Origin: UMGS755 sp045595795
GTDB taxonomy: Bacteria > Bacillota > Clostridia > UBA1381 > UBA9506
Length of the DNA stretch: 64,000 bases
NCBI GenBank assembly: GCA_045595795.1
Contig: JAZOBC010000022.1
Span: 1 to 64,000, forward strand
Direction: 5' to 3'
The position numbers were made by a program, and so were the translations under genes. The notes below the pieces were generated by a model that saw nothing but the letters and a program-made list of their open reading frames with translations, did no database searches and was not told the origin of the DNA. Positions 1 to 7,569 of this stretch are shown here, in pieces (the stretch's first letter is position 1; every line of letters starts with the position of its first letter).

Positions 1-43
1 CACACTTGTGTGCAGCCAGTAGTATTAGGGCTATGCCCGAAAA

Positions 44-70
44 TGAAAAACCCCCCGTTATACGGGGGGA
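44..70 (-). terminator. Rho-independent terminator of the dnaX-ricT operon
   Basis: A perfect 8-bp GC-rich stem (CCCCCCGT at 51-58, ACGGGGGG at 62-69) with a 3-nt loop is followed on the minus strand by a run of five T. It lies just past the stop codon of the last minus-strand gene, so it probably ends that operon. Nothing recognisable lies in bases 1-43. Confidence 0.85.
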
Positions 71-83
71 TATTTTACCAATT

Positions 84-404
84 TTATTGTGCGGTTTTAT
101 TTAAAAATTCCCGTTCCATTTCTAAAATGTCCTCAAGCCAATAAACGCCGATATCAAGAGCTGCGTATAAGCTGTCACGCTCTGCTTTTTTGGTCAGGCG
201 TGCGGAACTGATATCGTCACCGTTTTTCTCTAACAGCTCAATGATAACTTTTGATGCAACCTCTAAATCCTTTACCTTTTTGGTTTCTGTAATGGTAAAG
301 CGAGTGATGAAGTTTTCGCTAAAATCACCATAGTAGAGGACGTTACCGTCACGGAGTAACGGTTTTCCCTCATATAATAAATATTCTTTTGCTTTCTTTG
401 CCAT
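84..404 (-). CDS. Conserved-looking hypothetical protein, 106 aa
   Basis: A short, charged, soluble protein with no signal peptide, membrane segment or cysteine motif; I do not recognise the family. The start is supported by AGGAG six bases upstream of ATG. It is the last gene of the operon, 33 bases after ricT, and is followed directly by a terminator. Its N-terminal half looks beta-rich and its C-terminal half helical (several Lys/Glu-rich stretches). Its position next to ricT and holB suggests a housekeeping or regulatory role, but this is context only and no function is claimed. Confidence 0.75.
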   Translation of the reverse strand: MAKKAKEYLLYEGKPLLRDGNVLYYGDFSENFITRFTITETKKVKDLEVASKVIIELLEKNGDDISSARLTKKAERDSLYAALDIGVYWLEDILEMEREFLNKTAQ

Positions 405-437
405 TTTTTTCTCCTATCTGCCACATTTGGCGGCGTT

Positions 438-1310
438 TTATTCCTCTAACTCCTTCAGAGTGGATAAATCAATTTCAGCATCCTGATGGCGTCTGGCGCT
501 GTCTTTAATCACTATGAGCTCAGACACCTTAAACTCACTGACTGTGTTTTCTGCTTCGCCATCTAAGCGAATTTGTGCTAAGCCCTTCAGCAAGTTGGTC
601 GAAACGACCACACCGCGACCTGCCGGCGTGTTGACGATGGCGCCGATATTCGGTGTTTCCTTCAGTAACGCTTCATATGCTTCCTGTTCATATTTGAGAC
701 AGCACATCAGTCGTCCGCAAGTGCCGGAAATTTTTGTGGGGTTTAAGGACAGAGACTGCTCCTTTGCCATCTTAATAGAAACCGGCTCAAAATCGCCTAA
801 GAACAAAGAACAGCAAAGCGGTCTGCCACAAATGCCAAGACCACCGCGAATTTTAGCTTCATCGCGCACGCCAATCTGTCGAAGCTCAATACGAGTGCGA
901 AAAACAGAAGCTAAATCCTTAACCAGCTGACGGAAATCAACGCGGCCATCTGCGGTGAAATAAAATAAAATTTTACTGCGATCAAAAGTATATTCAACCT
1001 CAATGAGGTTCATGTCTAACTGATTTTCCTTGATTTTTGCAAGACAAATGTCATAGGCTTCTTTTTCTTTTTTTGCATTTTCTTTCAAGGTTTTGGTGTC
1101 GGCATCTGTTGCCTTGCGCAGAATATTCTTAATAGGAATGGAAAAATTTTTTTCATCAATTTCCTTTTCTGTCATAGCAACAGTACCGTATTCCGTACCG
1201 CGAGCAGTCTCCACGATGACGCCGTCTCCAATCTGGAGGACTTGATCGCCCGGATTAAAATAATATATTTTACCTACTGATTTAAATCGGATTCCGATTA
1301 CCTTAGTCAT
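438..1310 (-). CDS. ricT: RicT/YaaT-like PSP1-domain protein
   Basis: The 290-residue protein matches the PSP1 (YaaT/RicT) family. In Bacillus, RicT joins RicA and RicF in an Fe-S-carrying complex that tunes RNase Y-dependent mRNA processing and supports sporulation and biofilm entry. Two copies of a CGRxxCC motif are visible (Cys161/166/167 and Cys198/203/204), the family's cluster-binding cysteines. The start has AGGAGG six bases upstream. The gene overlaps the 3' end of holB by eight bases, so translation is probably coupled, and the holB-ricT order is the usual Firmicutes arrangement. Family assignment is firm; partners RicA and RicF are not in this window. Confidence 0.92.
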   Translation of the reverse strand: MTKVIGIRFKSVGKIYYFNPGDQVLQIGDGVIVETARGTEYGTVAMTEKEIDEKNFSIPIKNILRKATDADTKTLKENAKKEKEAYDICLAKIKENQLDMNLIEVEYTFDRSKILFYFTADGRVDFRQLVKDLASVFRTRIELRQIGVRDEAKIRGGLGICGRPLCCSLFLGDFEPVSIKMAKEQSLSLNPTKISGTCGRLMCCLKYEQEAYEALLKETPNIGAIVNTPAGRGVVVSTNLLKGLAQIRLDGEAENTVSEFKVSELIVIKDSARRHQDAEIDLSTLKELEE

Positions 1311-2319
1311 GAATTTCCTCCTGCATCCTTATCAAAAGTTCAAGCCCGGAAACGGAGAAGCTTGCATTTTTTAGGAGACGCTCTCTGAACCGAATCACAG
1401 CCTCCATCATGCGAACCAATCCGCTCGGGGAACAAGAGCTGCGAAAGAGTTTCACAGCTTCTTTTTGATCTGTACAGATCAGTTTTGTTTGATTGTTTAT
1501 GCTGACTCGCAGACAATCCCGCAGAAAAATCAGCATAAAATCAATCATGTTTTGAATGTTTTCACGATTTTCTGTTAAAAAAAGTTGCATGCTCGGCACA
1601 GCATCACGCTCTTTGGTGAGCGAGGTCAGATGTGATATTGTATCACGATAGAGGGCGGCATAAGCATCATCCTCCATCATTTGCAAGCCCTTGCCAATTA
1701 CGCCTTGTGAAAAAGAAGCCGAGAGCTGGCGCCTTTCGCCGGGAACGGACGCAAACTGCTCAAAATAAGCATGGCATTCCGCTTGCGAAAGTGGCAAAAA
1801 TTGCATTGCCAAACAACGGGAACGAACCGTTTCAAGCATTTGGTCAGAAGACGTACTCAAAATTATAAAAACAGCATAAGTTGGTGGCTCTTCTAAAATT
1901 TTGAGAAGAGCATTTTGTGCGCCATCGGTCATTGCTTCACCATTTTCAATCAAAAACACTTTTCGTTCTGCGTGAAAGGGACGGACATAAGCCTCCTGAA
2001 TGATTTGCTCGCGCACAACTTCAACACCAATGCTTTTTTTGTCCTCCGGCATTTTTAGCCGAATTAAATCCGGGTGGCTGCCTGAAGCTAACAGTTTGCA
2101 AGCAGTGCAGCTTTTGCAAGGAGCACCATCCCGCGGGGACTCACACAAAAGAGAAGCTGCAAAAGCTTCAGCTACAGTTTTTTTGCCGATGCCCTTTGTA
2201 CCGGTAAATAAATAGGCACTGACAGTACGACCGGTCTGCACGGCATGACGCAATTTTTTGCAAATTAGGTTATGTCCGGCAACATGGCTATAATCAAACT
2301 TTTTCAAAACGTTCCACAT
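1303..2319 (-). CDS. holB: DNA polymerase III delta-prime subunit
   Basis: Clamp-loader AAA+ subunit of about 338 residues. Visible features are a P-loop GTKGIGKKT (about residues 40-48), a four-cysteine zinc module (about Cys59, 68, 71, 74) and the SRC motif typical of clamp-loader subunits. The open frame continues 20 codons further upstream into darA, but homology begins near FDYSHVAGHN, so I place the start at the ATG ending at 2319. No good Shine-Dalgarno is visible there, and a TTG four codons later is possible. The gene overlaps darA upstream and ricT downstream, consistent with translational coupling. It works with the DnaX protein encoded in the same operon. Confidence 0.9.
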   Translation of the reverse strand: MWNVLKKFDYSHVAGHNLICKKLRHAVQTGRTVSAYLFTGTKGIGKKTVAEAFAASLLCESPRDGAPCKSCTACKLLASGSHPDLIRLKMPEDKKSIGVEVVREQIIQEAYVRPFHAERKVFLIENGEAMTDGAQNALLKILEEPPTYAVFIILSTSSDQMLETVRSRCLAMQFLPLSQAECHAYFEQFASVPGERRQLSASFSQGVIGKGLQMMEDDAYAALYRDTISHLTSLTKERDAVPSMQLFLTENRENIQNMIDFMLIFLRDCLRVSINNQTKLICTDQKEAVKLFRSSCSPSGLVRMMEAVIRFRERLLKNASFSVSGLELLIRMQEEIHD

Positions 2320-2626
2320 CCACAACAAATATGGTGGCGCCACCGGTTTCAATTTCCTCAGGATATGCGGCAAAGTCACTGCCTGCTGCTCCTACAAAGG
2401 GTTCCGGCGTGAAGATGATTTGCTTTCTCTTCATGCTGTGCTTTGAGATGATATCAACAGCATTTTGTACGGATTCTTCTTCTGTACCAACCAATAAAGT
2501 GGTGTTGCCGGCACGAAGAAACCCACCGGTAGAGGCCATTTTCGTTACGGAAAAACCTGCCTTGTTCAGTTCTCTCATGACCAGATTACCATCATCATTG
2601 CTTACGATTGCAAAAACTAATTTCAT
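2294..2626 (-). CDS. darA: Cyclic-di-AMP receptor DarA (PstA-like)
   Basis: A 110-residue PII-like protein of the DarA/PstA (YaaQ) family, which forms trimers that bind c-di-AMP in Firmicutes. The start MKLVFAIVSNDDG, the central GGFLRAGNTTLLVG segment and the C-terminal GGATIFVVDVERFEKV are characteristic, and the length equals the family norm. AGGAGG precedes the ATG. It sits between a lipid glycosyltransferase and holB. The darA-holB-ricT order is common in Firmicutes, but its downstream target is still unclear in most species. No diadenylate cyclase gene lies in the window. Confidence 0.93.
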   Translation of the reverse strand: MKLVFAIVSNDDGNLVMRELNKAGFSVTKMASTGGFLRAGNTTLLVGTEEESVQNAVDIISKHSMKRKQIIFTPEPFVGAAGSDFAAYPEEIETGGATIFVVDVERFEKV

Positions 2627-2663
2627 TGCGATCCTCCTATCCGCTGCCGTGGCAGCTATATAA

Positions 2664-3782
2664 TTATGAATGATTTCTATAGATTTCTAACAGAAATGCA
2701 GCCAAGTCTTTTGCTGCGTTCGGCTTGGCGATGTGTATCATATTCTGCTTCATAGCAGAAATTTTGTAATCACAGTGAAGCAACTGATACACGGCCTCTG
2801 TGATCGGGAACGTATGACTGACTGACATCGCAATACCGTTATTGAGCATGAACTCTTTGTTTCGGTCTTCCTGCCCGGGGATGGGGTCTAACATAATGAT
2901 GGGCAGATTTTTTGCCATTGCCTCTGAGGTGGAAAGACCACCAGGTTTTGTGATAATGCAGTCTGCAGCATCCATCAGGATTGATACTTGATCGGTATAA
3001 CCGTAGTTGATGATGGTTTTATGCTTAGACAGTGCATCAATTCTACTTTTGAGTTTTTTGTTGTTTCCACAAACGGTCACCAACTGAAAATCTTCCTGCA
3101 TGCGGTCTAAATCACGCACGGTAGACAAAACGTTGTTACCAAACCCCATGGAACCCATCATTAAAAGAATGGTGAAACGGTCTTTGAGCCCCAGCTTTTC
3201 TCTTGCTTCCTTTTTTGGCAACTGTTGTGCAAAGTGGGGTCGGATTGGAATACCGAAGGGTTTAATCCGTTCAATAGGACACCCTTTTCTTGCCATCTGG
3301 TAATTTAACAGCTCTGTGGCAGTGATATAATAATCAAAATCTGCATCCTCCCAAAAGGGGTGTACGGTATAATCCGTTACAACGGCAATTGTTTTGGCGC
3401 GCAGAGGATATTTTTTCTTTAAATAGGTAATGGCAATTGCTGAAAAATTATGAGTCGAAACAATGATATCAGGATCATACTGTTTAAGATAGGTCAAAAG
3501 CTTTCCATTTAAAACCGACTTAAGCAGCTTGCCGAGATTAGAGTTTTTTGCGGCGTTTCGGTGATCTGCCATATCATAAAAGGTGCCATACATTCTGGGA
3601 GCAACTTTGGTGGAAAATAAATATCCCCTCTGCAGCGAATCGGCCAAAACGGGACTGATATGATCAAACACATCCAAAAAACGGCATTCTATGTCCTCGT
3701 TTCCCTGAAGGCATTCCAAAACAGCTTTGGCTGCTTGGTGATGACCATAACCGGTGGGGACAGATAAAAACAGAATTTTCAT
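2664..3782 (-). CDS. Diacylglycerol/MGDG-synthase-like glycosyltransferase (GT28)
   Basis: A 372-residue cytosolic or peripheral membrane glycosyltransferase of the MGDG synthase/UgtP class, which transfers sugar from UDP-sugar to diacylglycerol or a related lipid. The N-terminus has the family motif GYGHHQAA (residues 11-18), and the C-terminal half contains the nucleotide-sugar site region (TKPGGLSTSEAMA, PIPGQEDRN). The frame is open 13 codons upstream, but GGAGG eight bases before the ATG at 3782 fixes the start. It lies between ebfC and darA, a position often held by recR in the dnaX-ebfC-recR cluster. The exact acceptor and sugar cannot be told from sequence. Confidence 0.85.
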   Translation of the reverse strand: MKILFLSVPTGYGHHQAAKAVLECLQGNEDIECRFLDVFDHISPVLADSLQRGYLFSTKVAPRMYGTFYDMADHRNAAKNSNLGKLLKSVLNGKLLTYLKQYDPDIIVSTHNFSAIAITYLKKKYPLRAKTIAVVTDYTVHPFWEDADFDYYITATELLNYQMARKGCPIERIKPFGIPIRPHFAQQLPKKEAREKLGLKDRFTILLMMGSMGFGNNVLSTVRDLDRMQEDFQLVTVCGNNKKLKSRIDALSKHKTIINYGYTDQVSILMDAADCIITKPGGLSTSEAMAKNLPIIMLDPIPGQEDRNKEFMLNNGIAMSVSHTFPITEAVYQLLHCDYKISAMKQNMIHIAKPNAAKDLAAFLLEIYRNHS

Positions 3783-3829
3783 GCTGATGCCCTCCTTTTC
3801 ATGTCGCAGATTGCGACACAAGGCAAATC

Positions 3830-4177
3830 TTAAAACAGGCCGGGAATGTTGAAACCGCCGGTCAGACTTGCCATTCCCTCTTCCATCATGGCTGATGCCT
3901 TGTTGCCGGCTTCATTCACAGCAGCAACGACTAAGTCTTCTAACATTTCAATATCATCAGGGTCAACAATTTCGGGTGACAGCTTAACAGAAACCAACTC
4001 ACGGCTTCCCTTCATGGTAACAGTAACAGCTCCACCACCGGCGGTTGCCTCGACAGTTTTTTCACTGATTTCCGTCTGCAGACGTTCCATTTCCTCCTGC
4101 ATTTGCTGCACACGCTGTGCCATTGCCATTTTATTGGGATTTCCACCGCCACCGGTGAATTTATTAACTTTTGCCAT
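3830..4177 (-). CDS. ebfC: YbaB/EbfC nucleoid-associated protein
   Basis: A 115-residue DNA-binding protein of the YbaB/EbfC family. It has a Gly/Asn-rich N-terminus, a helical Gln/Glu-rich middle (MAMAQRVQQMQEEMERLQ) and the conserved VKLSPEIVDPDDIEMLEDLV segment. These dimeric proteins bind DNA and are almost always encoded just after dnaX, as here (41-base gap). The ATG has GGAGG upstream. The role is probably nucleoid organisation or help in recombination repair; the sequence gives no more detail. Confidence 0.93.
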   Translation of the reverse strand: MAKVNKFTGGGGNPNKMAMAQRVQQMQEEMERLQTEISEKTVEATAGGGAVTVTMKGSRELVSVKLSPEIVDPDDIEMLEDLVVAAVNEAGNKASAMMEEGMASLTGGFNIPGLF

Positions 4178-4218
4178 TTTTGTTTCCTCCGTATCTTTTC
4201 ATTAGCCGCAAAGTGCGG

Positions 4219-5868
4219 TCAGATAATTTCTATTTCGTTAAAATCTTTTCCTAATTCCAAAAGACGTTCAAACGCGTCGCCGTTACTATCCGAAAGTCCT
4301 GCCTCTTTTTCGGAGAGACACTGCACCTCCATAGTGCTTCCGGTGACGGACTGGATAGCAATTTGAATCAGCTCTAAATTGCCTGCACGCGACACCACGG
4401 TTTTATTCATCATTGCATCTTTAGGAAAAACTAATGAGAATTTATTTTGCAGCAGCGTAGGGGTTGCACGGTTGATATGTGGAAGTACCGGTGCACCACC
4501 GTGGGCGCGAATGAAATCCTTGATTTCTTCAAATTTTGCAATGGAAGGATGCATGCCTTCGGCTTCTGCTTGATTTTCTGCAGGGGATTTCGGTACGGGC
4601 TGAGAATCCAAGACGGGCTGTGCTGTAAATTCTGCCGGTGGTTCCGGTGGGGGAGCATCATCCCAGGGAGGAAGATCCTCCTCTTGGACCGCAGCAGGGG
4701 ATGTTACCAAAAAATTCCCTTGCGCAAGGCGGTTCTCCAAGTCTGCCACACGGGCATATAAAGCCTCAACCGATTGATCATAGGAAGGCTCAGCAAGCTT
4801 AACGAGTGCCAGTTCATACACCGTTCTGCCATAGCCGGAAACTTTGGCAGACGCAACAGCTTCATTTAAAGTTTTCAAGCAAAAAATCAGCTTTTCACGG
4901 CTGAAGTCTTCTACCAGCTTTTGCATGCGCGCCAAGTATTCCGGAGACGTGTTTACAATTTGTTGCGGTTCTTTTGTCACCTTAACAACCAACAAATCGC
5001 GCAGAAAATGGGTTAAGCGGTCAATGAATACTTCCGGTTCTTTTCCGCTTTCAATCACATGATCAAAAACATAAAGCGCAGCGCCGCTATCGTTTTGTGC
5101 AAATGCCTGACAGACTTGGAATAGCGCATCGTAGTCTGTGATGCCGATGATGTTTAACAGGTCATCATAGCTGATTTCGTCATCACTATAGCCTAAAACT
5201 TGTTCTAAAATACTCAGAGAGTCGCGCATAGAACCATCGCCCAATTCTGCCACCATGTTTAAAGCGTCCGGAGCCACACGGCGACCCGAGGCATCCAAAA
5301 TGGTTTGCAGGCGGCTGACGATGGCACTGGTGGTGATTCTTTTAAAATCAAACCGCTGACAACGGGACAATACCGTTGGGGGAATTTTATTGAGTTCGGT
5401 GGTTGCCAAAATAAACAAAACATGTTCCGGTGGTTCTTCCAATGTTTTCAACAATGCGTTAAAGGCCTGCGTGGTTACCATATGAACCTCGTCAATGATA
5501 TAGACCTTTTTTTTACCGCGTGTCGGCAGAAATGCCACATCGTCAATAATCTCACGAATGTTTTCTACTTTATTGCGGGAAGCACCGTCCATTTCAACAA
5601 CGTCTAAAATGCTGTCATCTAAAATGCCTTTGCAGTTTTCACACTCGTTGCAGGGATTTCCGTCCTGAGGATTCAAACAGTTGACGGCACGCGCCAAAAT
5701 TTTTGCTGTGGAGGTTTTACCTGTGCCACGGGTGCCACAGAATAAATAAGCGTGAGCGAGATTGCCGGACTTGATTTCATTTCGCAGGGTTTTGGTAATG
5801 TGTTCCTGACCTGCCACGTCATCAAAAGTCATGGGGCGCCACGTTCTGTAAAGAGCCTGATATGCCAC
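4219..5868 (-). CDS. dnaX: DNA polymerase III subunit gamma/tau
   Basis: Clamp-loader ATPase of 549 residues. Walker A GTRGTGKT lies at residues 45-52, a zinc module at Cys64/73/76/79, Walker B within VYIIDEVHM, and the SRC motif in TVLSRCQRF. A Pro/Glu-rich linker precedes the C-terminal tau-type domain. The start is GTG with a near-perfect AAAGGAGGT eight bases upstream. The SRP RNA gene lies just upstream on the same strand, a frequent Firmicutes arrangement. With holB further down, this operon encodes two clamp-loader subunits. I saw no clear slippery A-run that would signal programmed frameshifting. Confidence 0.96.
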   Translation of the reverse strand: MAYQALYRTWRPMTFDDVAGQEHITKTLRNEIKSGNLAHAYLFCGTRGTGKTSTAKILARAVNCLNPQDGNPCNECENCKGILDDSILDVVEMDGASRNKVENIREIIDDVAFLPTRGKKKVYIIDEVHMVTTQAFNALLKTLEEPPEHVLFILATTELNKIPPTVLSRCQRFDFKRITTSAIVSRLQTILDASGRRVAPDALNMVAELGDGSMRDSLSILEQVLGYSDDEISYDDLLNIIGITDYDALFQVCQAFAQNDSGAALYVFDHVIESGKEPEVFIDRLTHFLRDLLVVKVTKEPQQIVNTSPEYLARMQKLVEDFSREKLIFCLKTLNEAVASAKVSGYGRTVYELALVKLAEPSYDQSVEALYARVADLENRLAQGNFLVTSPAAVQEEDLPPWDDAPPPEPPAEFTAQPVLDSQPVPKSPAENQAEAEGMHPSIAKFEEIKDFIRAHGGAPVLPHINRATPTLLQNKFSLVFPKDAMMNKTVVSRAGNLELIQIAIQSVTGSTMEVQCLSEKEAGLSDSNGDAFERLLELGKDFNEIEII

Positions 5869-5957
5869 CCTGAGGTACCTCCTTTACAAGTGTATGTGGT
5901 AGAACAAAATCTCTGCCTATACGAAAAAAACCGCACAATGGGCGGAATTTACATACC

Positions 5958-6068
5958 GATTCACACCGGGTAGTCCTGCATCACATCCAAGACACCGCTT
6001 ATCGCTGCTTGGTTCCCCATCTGACGAGGTTCACAGGCTCAGATTGCGCAGGACCCGGCCGACAACGC
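5958..6068 (-). ncRNA. ffs: Signal recognition particle RNA, small bacterial type
   Basis: Read on the minus strand, this interval contains the SRP RNA helix 8 core: GGTCCTGCGCAA, then GTCAGATGGGGAACCAAGCAGC in spaced form (GTCAG, GGGGAACC tetraloop region, AAGCAGC). It closes with GCAGGACTACCCGG, which pairs with CCGGGTCCTGC. The loop is a GGAA-type tetraloop with the AAGCAGC side of the Ffh-binding internal loop intact. Its size (about 110 nt) fits the short form without an Alu domain. The position directly upstream of dnaX supports it. The ends are estimated to within about 10 bases. A short stem (CCGC/GCGG) and a T-run at about 5925-5945 may terminate it. Confidence 0.85.
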
Positions 6069-6086
6069 TTGCGCGTTGAACGCTAA

Positions 6087-6116
6087 ATTATGGTGGATAA
6101 AAAGGAGATTTTGCAA
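6087..6116 (-). promoter_or_regulatory. Candidate sigma-A promoter for the SRP RNA
   Basis: On the minus strand, TTGCAA and CATAAT are separated by 18 bases, predicting transcription start about 12 bases before the proposed SRP RNA 5' end. A second, better-matching promoter lies further upstream, so either or both may be used. Confidence 0.5.
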
Positions 6117-6147
6117 AAACCCCGCCTTTTATACCTTTTATATATGT

Positions 6148-6176
6148 ATTATAACATATATATAATGAAGATTCAA
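6148..6176 (-). promoter_or_regulatory. Second sigma-A promoter upstream of SRP RNA/dnaX
   Basis: TTGAAT-17-TATAAT on the minus strand, with an exact -10 and the ideal spacer. It would give a leader of about 70 bases ahead of the SRP RNA, which would need processing. The rest of the 480-base gap between dnaX and dprA (5869-6351) is AT-rich with no supported gene. Confidence 0.6.
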
Positions 6177-6351
6177 CAGTTTTTTTTCAACAAAAAGAGT
6201 AAAAAGAAGGAAAGGAGAACGCTTTACATTCATACGGATGTATTTTTGGATGTTCGTAAAAAACATCTTTACAAATTTTTTGATTTGTAGTAGTGTATTA
6301 TGAGAAGTCGTTTAAAAATTTTCCTTGCAAAAGTTTTATGATAAGGAAGGA

Positions 6352-7548
6352 ATGTCAGCGTTGACGGAGCTAAAATATTGGTTGTGGCTAACCTTAAAGC
6401 GTGAGCTATCTGCCCGTAAAGTTACGATGCTATTAGAGCACTTCGGAACACCGGAGGCTGTTTTTGCCGCAGAGTCGGCTGATGTTGAACAGATTGAGAA
6501 CTTGGGTCAAAAAGAAAGCGAAGCAGTTTTGGATAAAAGCCTTCGCCGCGCAAGCACTGTGATTGAAGATTGTAAGCGAAAGAACGTTAAAATTCTGACC
6601 TATGACAGTCCGTATTATCCTGAGCTTCTTGCTAAAATTTACGACCCGCCTTATGTATTGTATGCCAGATGCAGGGAAAGAATAGACCTGAATGAGCATG
6701 TGACGGTTACAGTTGTCGGAACGCGGCGTGCATCTTCTTATGGGGTTCGTTCTGCCGAAACGCTTGGTTCTGCTCTTGCAGAAAATGGTGTGACGCTGGT
6801 CAGCGGTATGGCAAAGGGAATTGATGCAGCAGCTATGTCCGGTGCTCTTTCAGCAGGTGGCAAGGTTGTTGCGGTTTTAGGTTCCGGTGTGGATATTTGC
6901 TATCCACTGGAAAACCTTGAACTGATGCAACGAACAATAGATTGTGGGATTGTGCTTTCGGAATTTCCACCGGGAACACCACCATTTTCAAGGAATTTTC
7001 CTGTTCGCAATCGCATTATCAGCGGGTTGTCTTTGGGGACTGTAGTAGCTGAGGCGCCGAGGCGCAGTGGTGCCTTAATCACTGCTCGTGTTGCAGCAGA
7101 ACAAGGCAGAGATGTGTTTGCGATTCCGGCTGATATCACAAGGAAAGAGGCGCGCGGTTCTAATCAGTTGATTCATGATGGCGCTAAGCCGATTTTGTCA
7201 GTTGAGGATGTTTTGGGCGAATATAGAAGCCTCTATGGTGCACGTTTTGAAAAGAACCGTCCCGTATGGAAGGATTTGCCGACAGAAGCAGTTATGCCTG
7301 CTGTGCAAACGGAAGTTTTAAAACCGAAACAGTCGGTAGAGGAGCGCTTTGCGCAGATGAATTTAAGCGACATAGAGCGGCGTGTGCTTTCGCTGCTTTC
7401 AGAAGAACCGAAGCATATTGACACTTTGACGGCAAGCGGAATGTCTGCAGCAGAGTTGTCAGCCACCCTGACGCTATTGGAAATGAAGGGTGTTGTTCGG
7501 GGAATGCCCGGTAGACAGTATTGTTTGCAGGAGGCATCGGAACGATAG
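6352..7548 (+). CDS. dprA: DNA-processing protein DprA
   Basis: A protein of about 398 residues of the DprA/Smf family, which loads RecA on incoming single-stranded DNA during transformation. The Rossmann-like DNA-binding core is clear (GTRRASSYG, SGMAKGIDAAAM, VLGSGVDICYP, FPVRNRIISGLS). The C-terminal 65 residues form the winged-helix (DML1-like) domain. Upstream codons starting at TTG 6325 lack a ribosome-binding site. AAGGAAGG at 6343-6350 favours ATG 6352 or TTG 6361. topA follows after 21 bases in the same transcription unit, the usual dprA-topA pair. Other competence genes are not in the window. Confidence 0.93.
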   Translation: MSALTELKYWLWLTLKRELSARKVTMLLEHFGTPEAVFAAESADVEQIENLGQKESEAVLDKSLRRASTVIEDCKRKNVKILTYDSPYYPELLAKIYDPPYVLYARCRERIDLNEHVTVTVVGTRRASSYGVRSAETLGSALAENGVTLVSGMAKGIDAAAMSGALSAGGKVVAVLGSGVDICYPLENLELMQRTIDCGIVLSEFPPGTPPFSRNFPVRNRIISGLSLGTVVAEAPRRSGALITARVAAEQGRDVFAIPADITRKEARGSNQLIHDGAKPILSVEDVLGEYRSLYGARFEKNRPVWKDLPTEAVMPAVQTEVLKPKQSVEERFAQMNLSDIERRVLSLLSEEPKHIDTLTASGMSAAELSATLTLLEMKGVVRGMPGRQYCLQEASER

Positions 7549-7569
7549 AATCAAGCAAGGAGGAACATC

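Noticed and set aside
6090..6290. A 66-codon Lys/Tyr-rich open frame on the plus strand in the dnaX-dprA gap
   Set aside because: Its start region lies over the minus-strand SRP promoters, composition is that of AT-rich noncoding DNA, and it lacks a ribosome-binding site.
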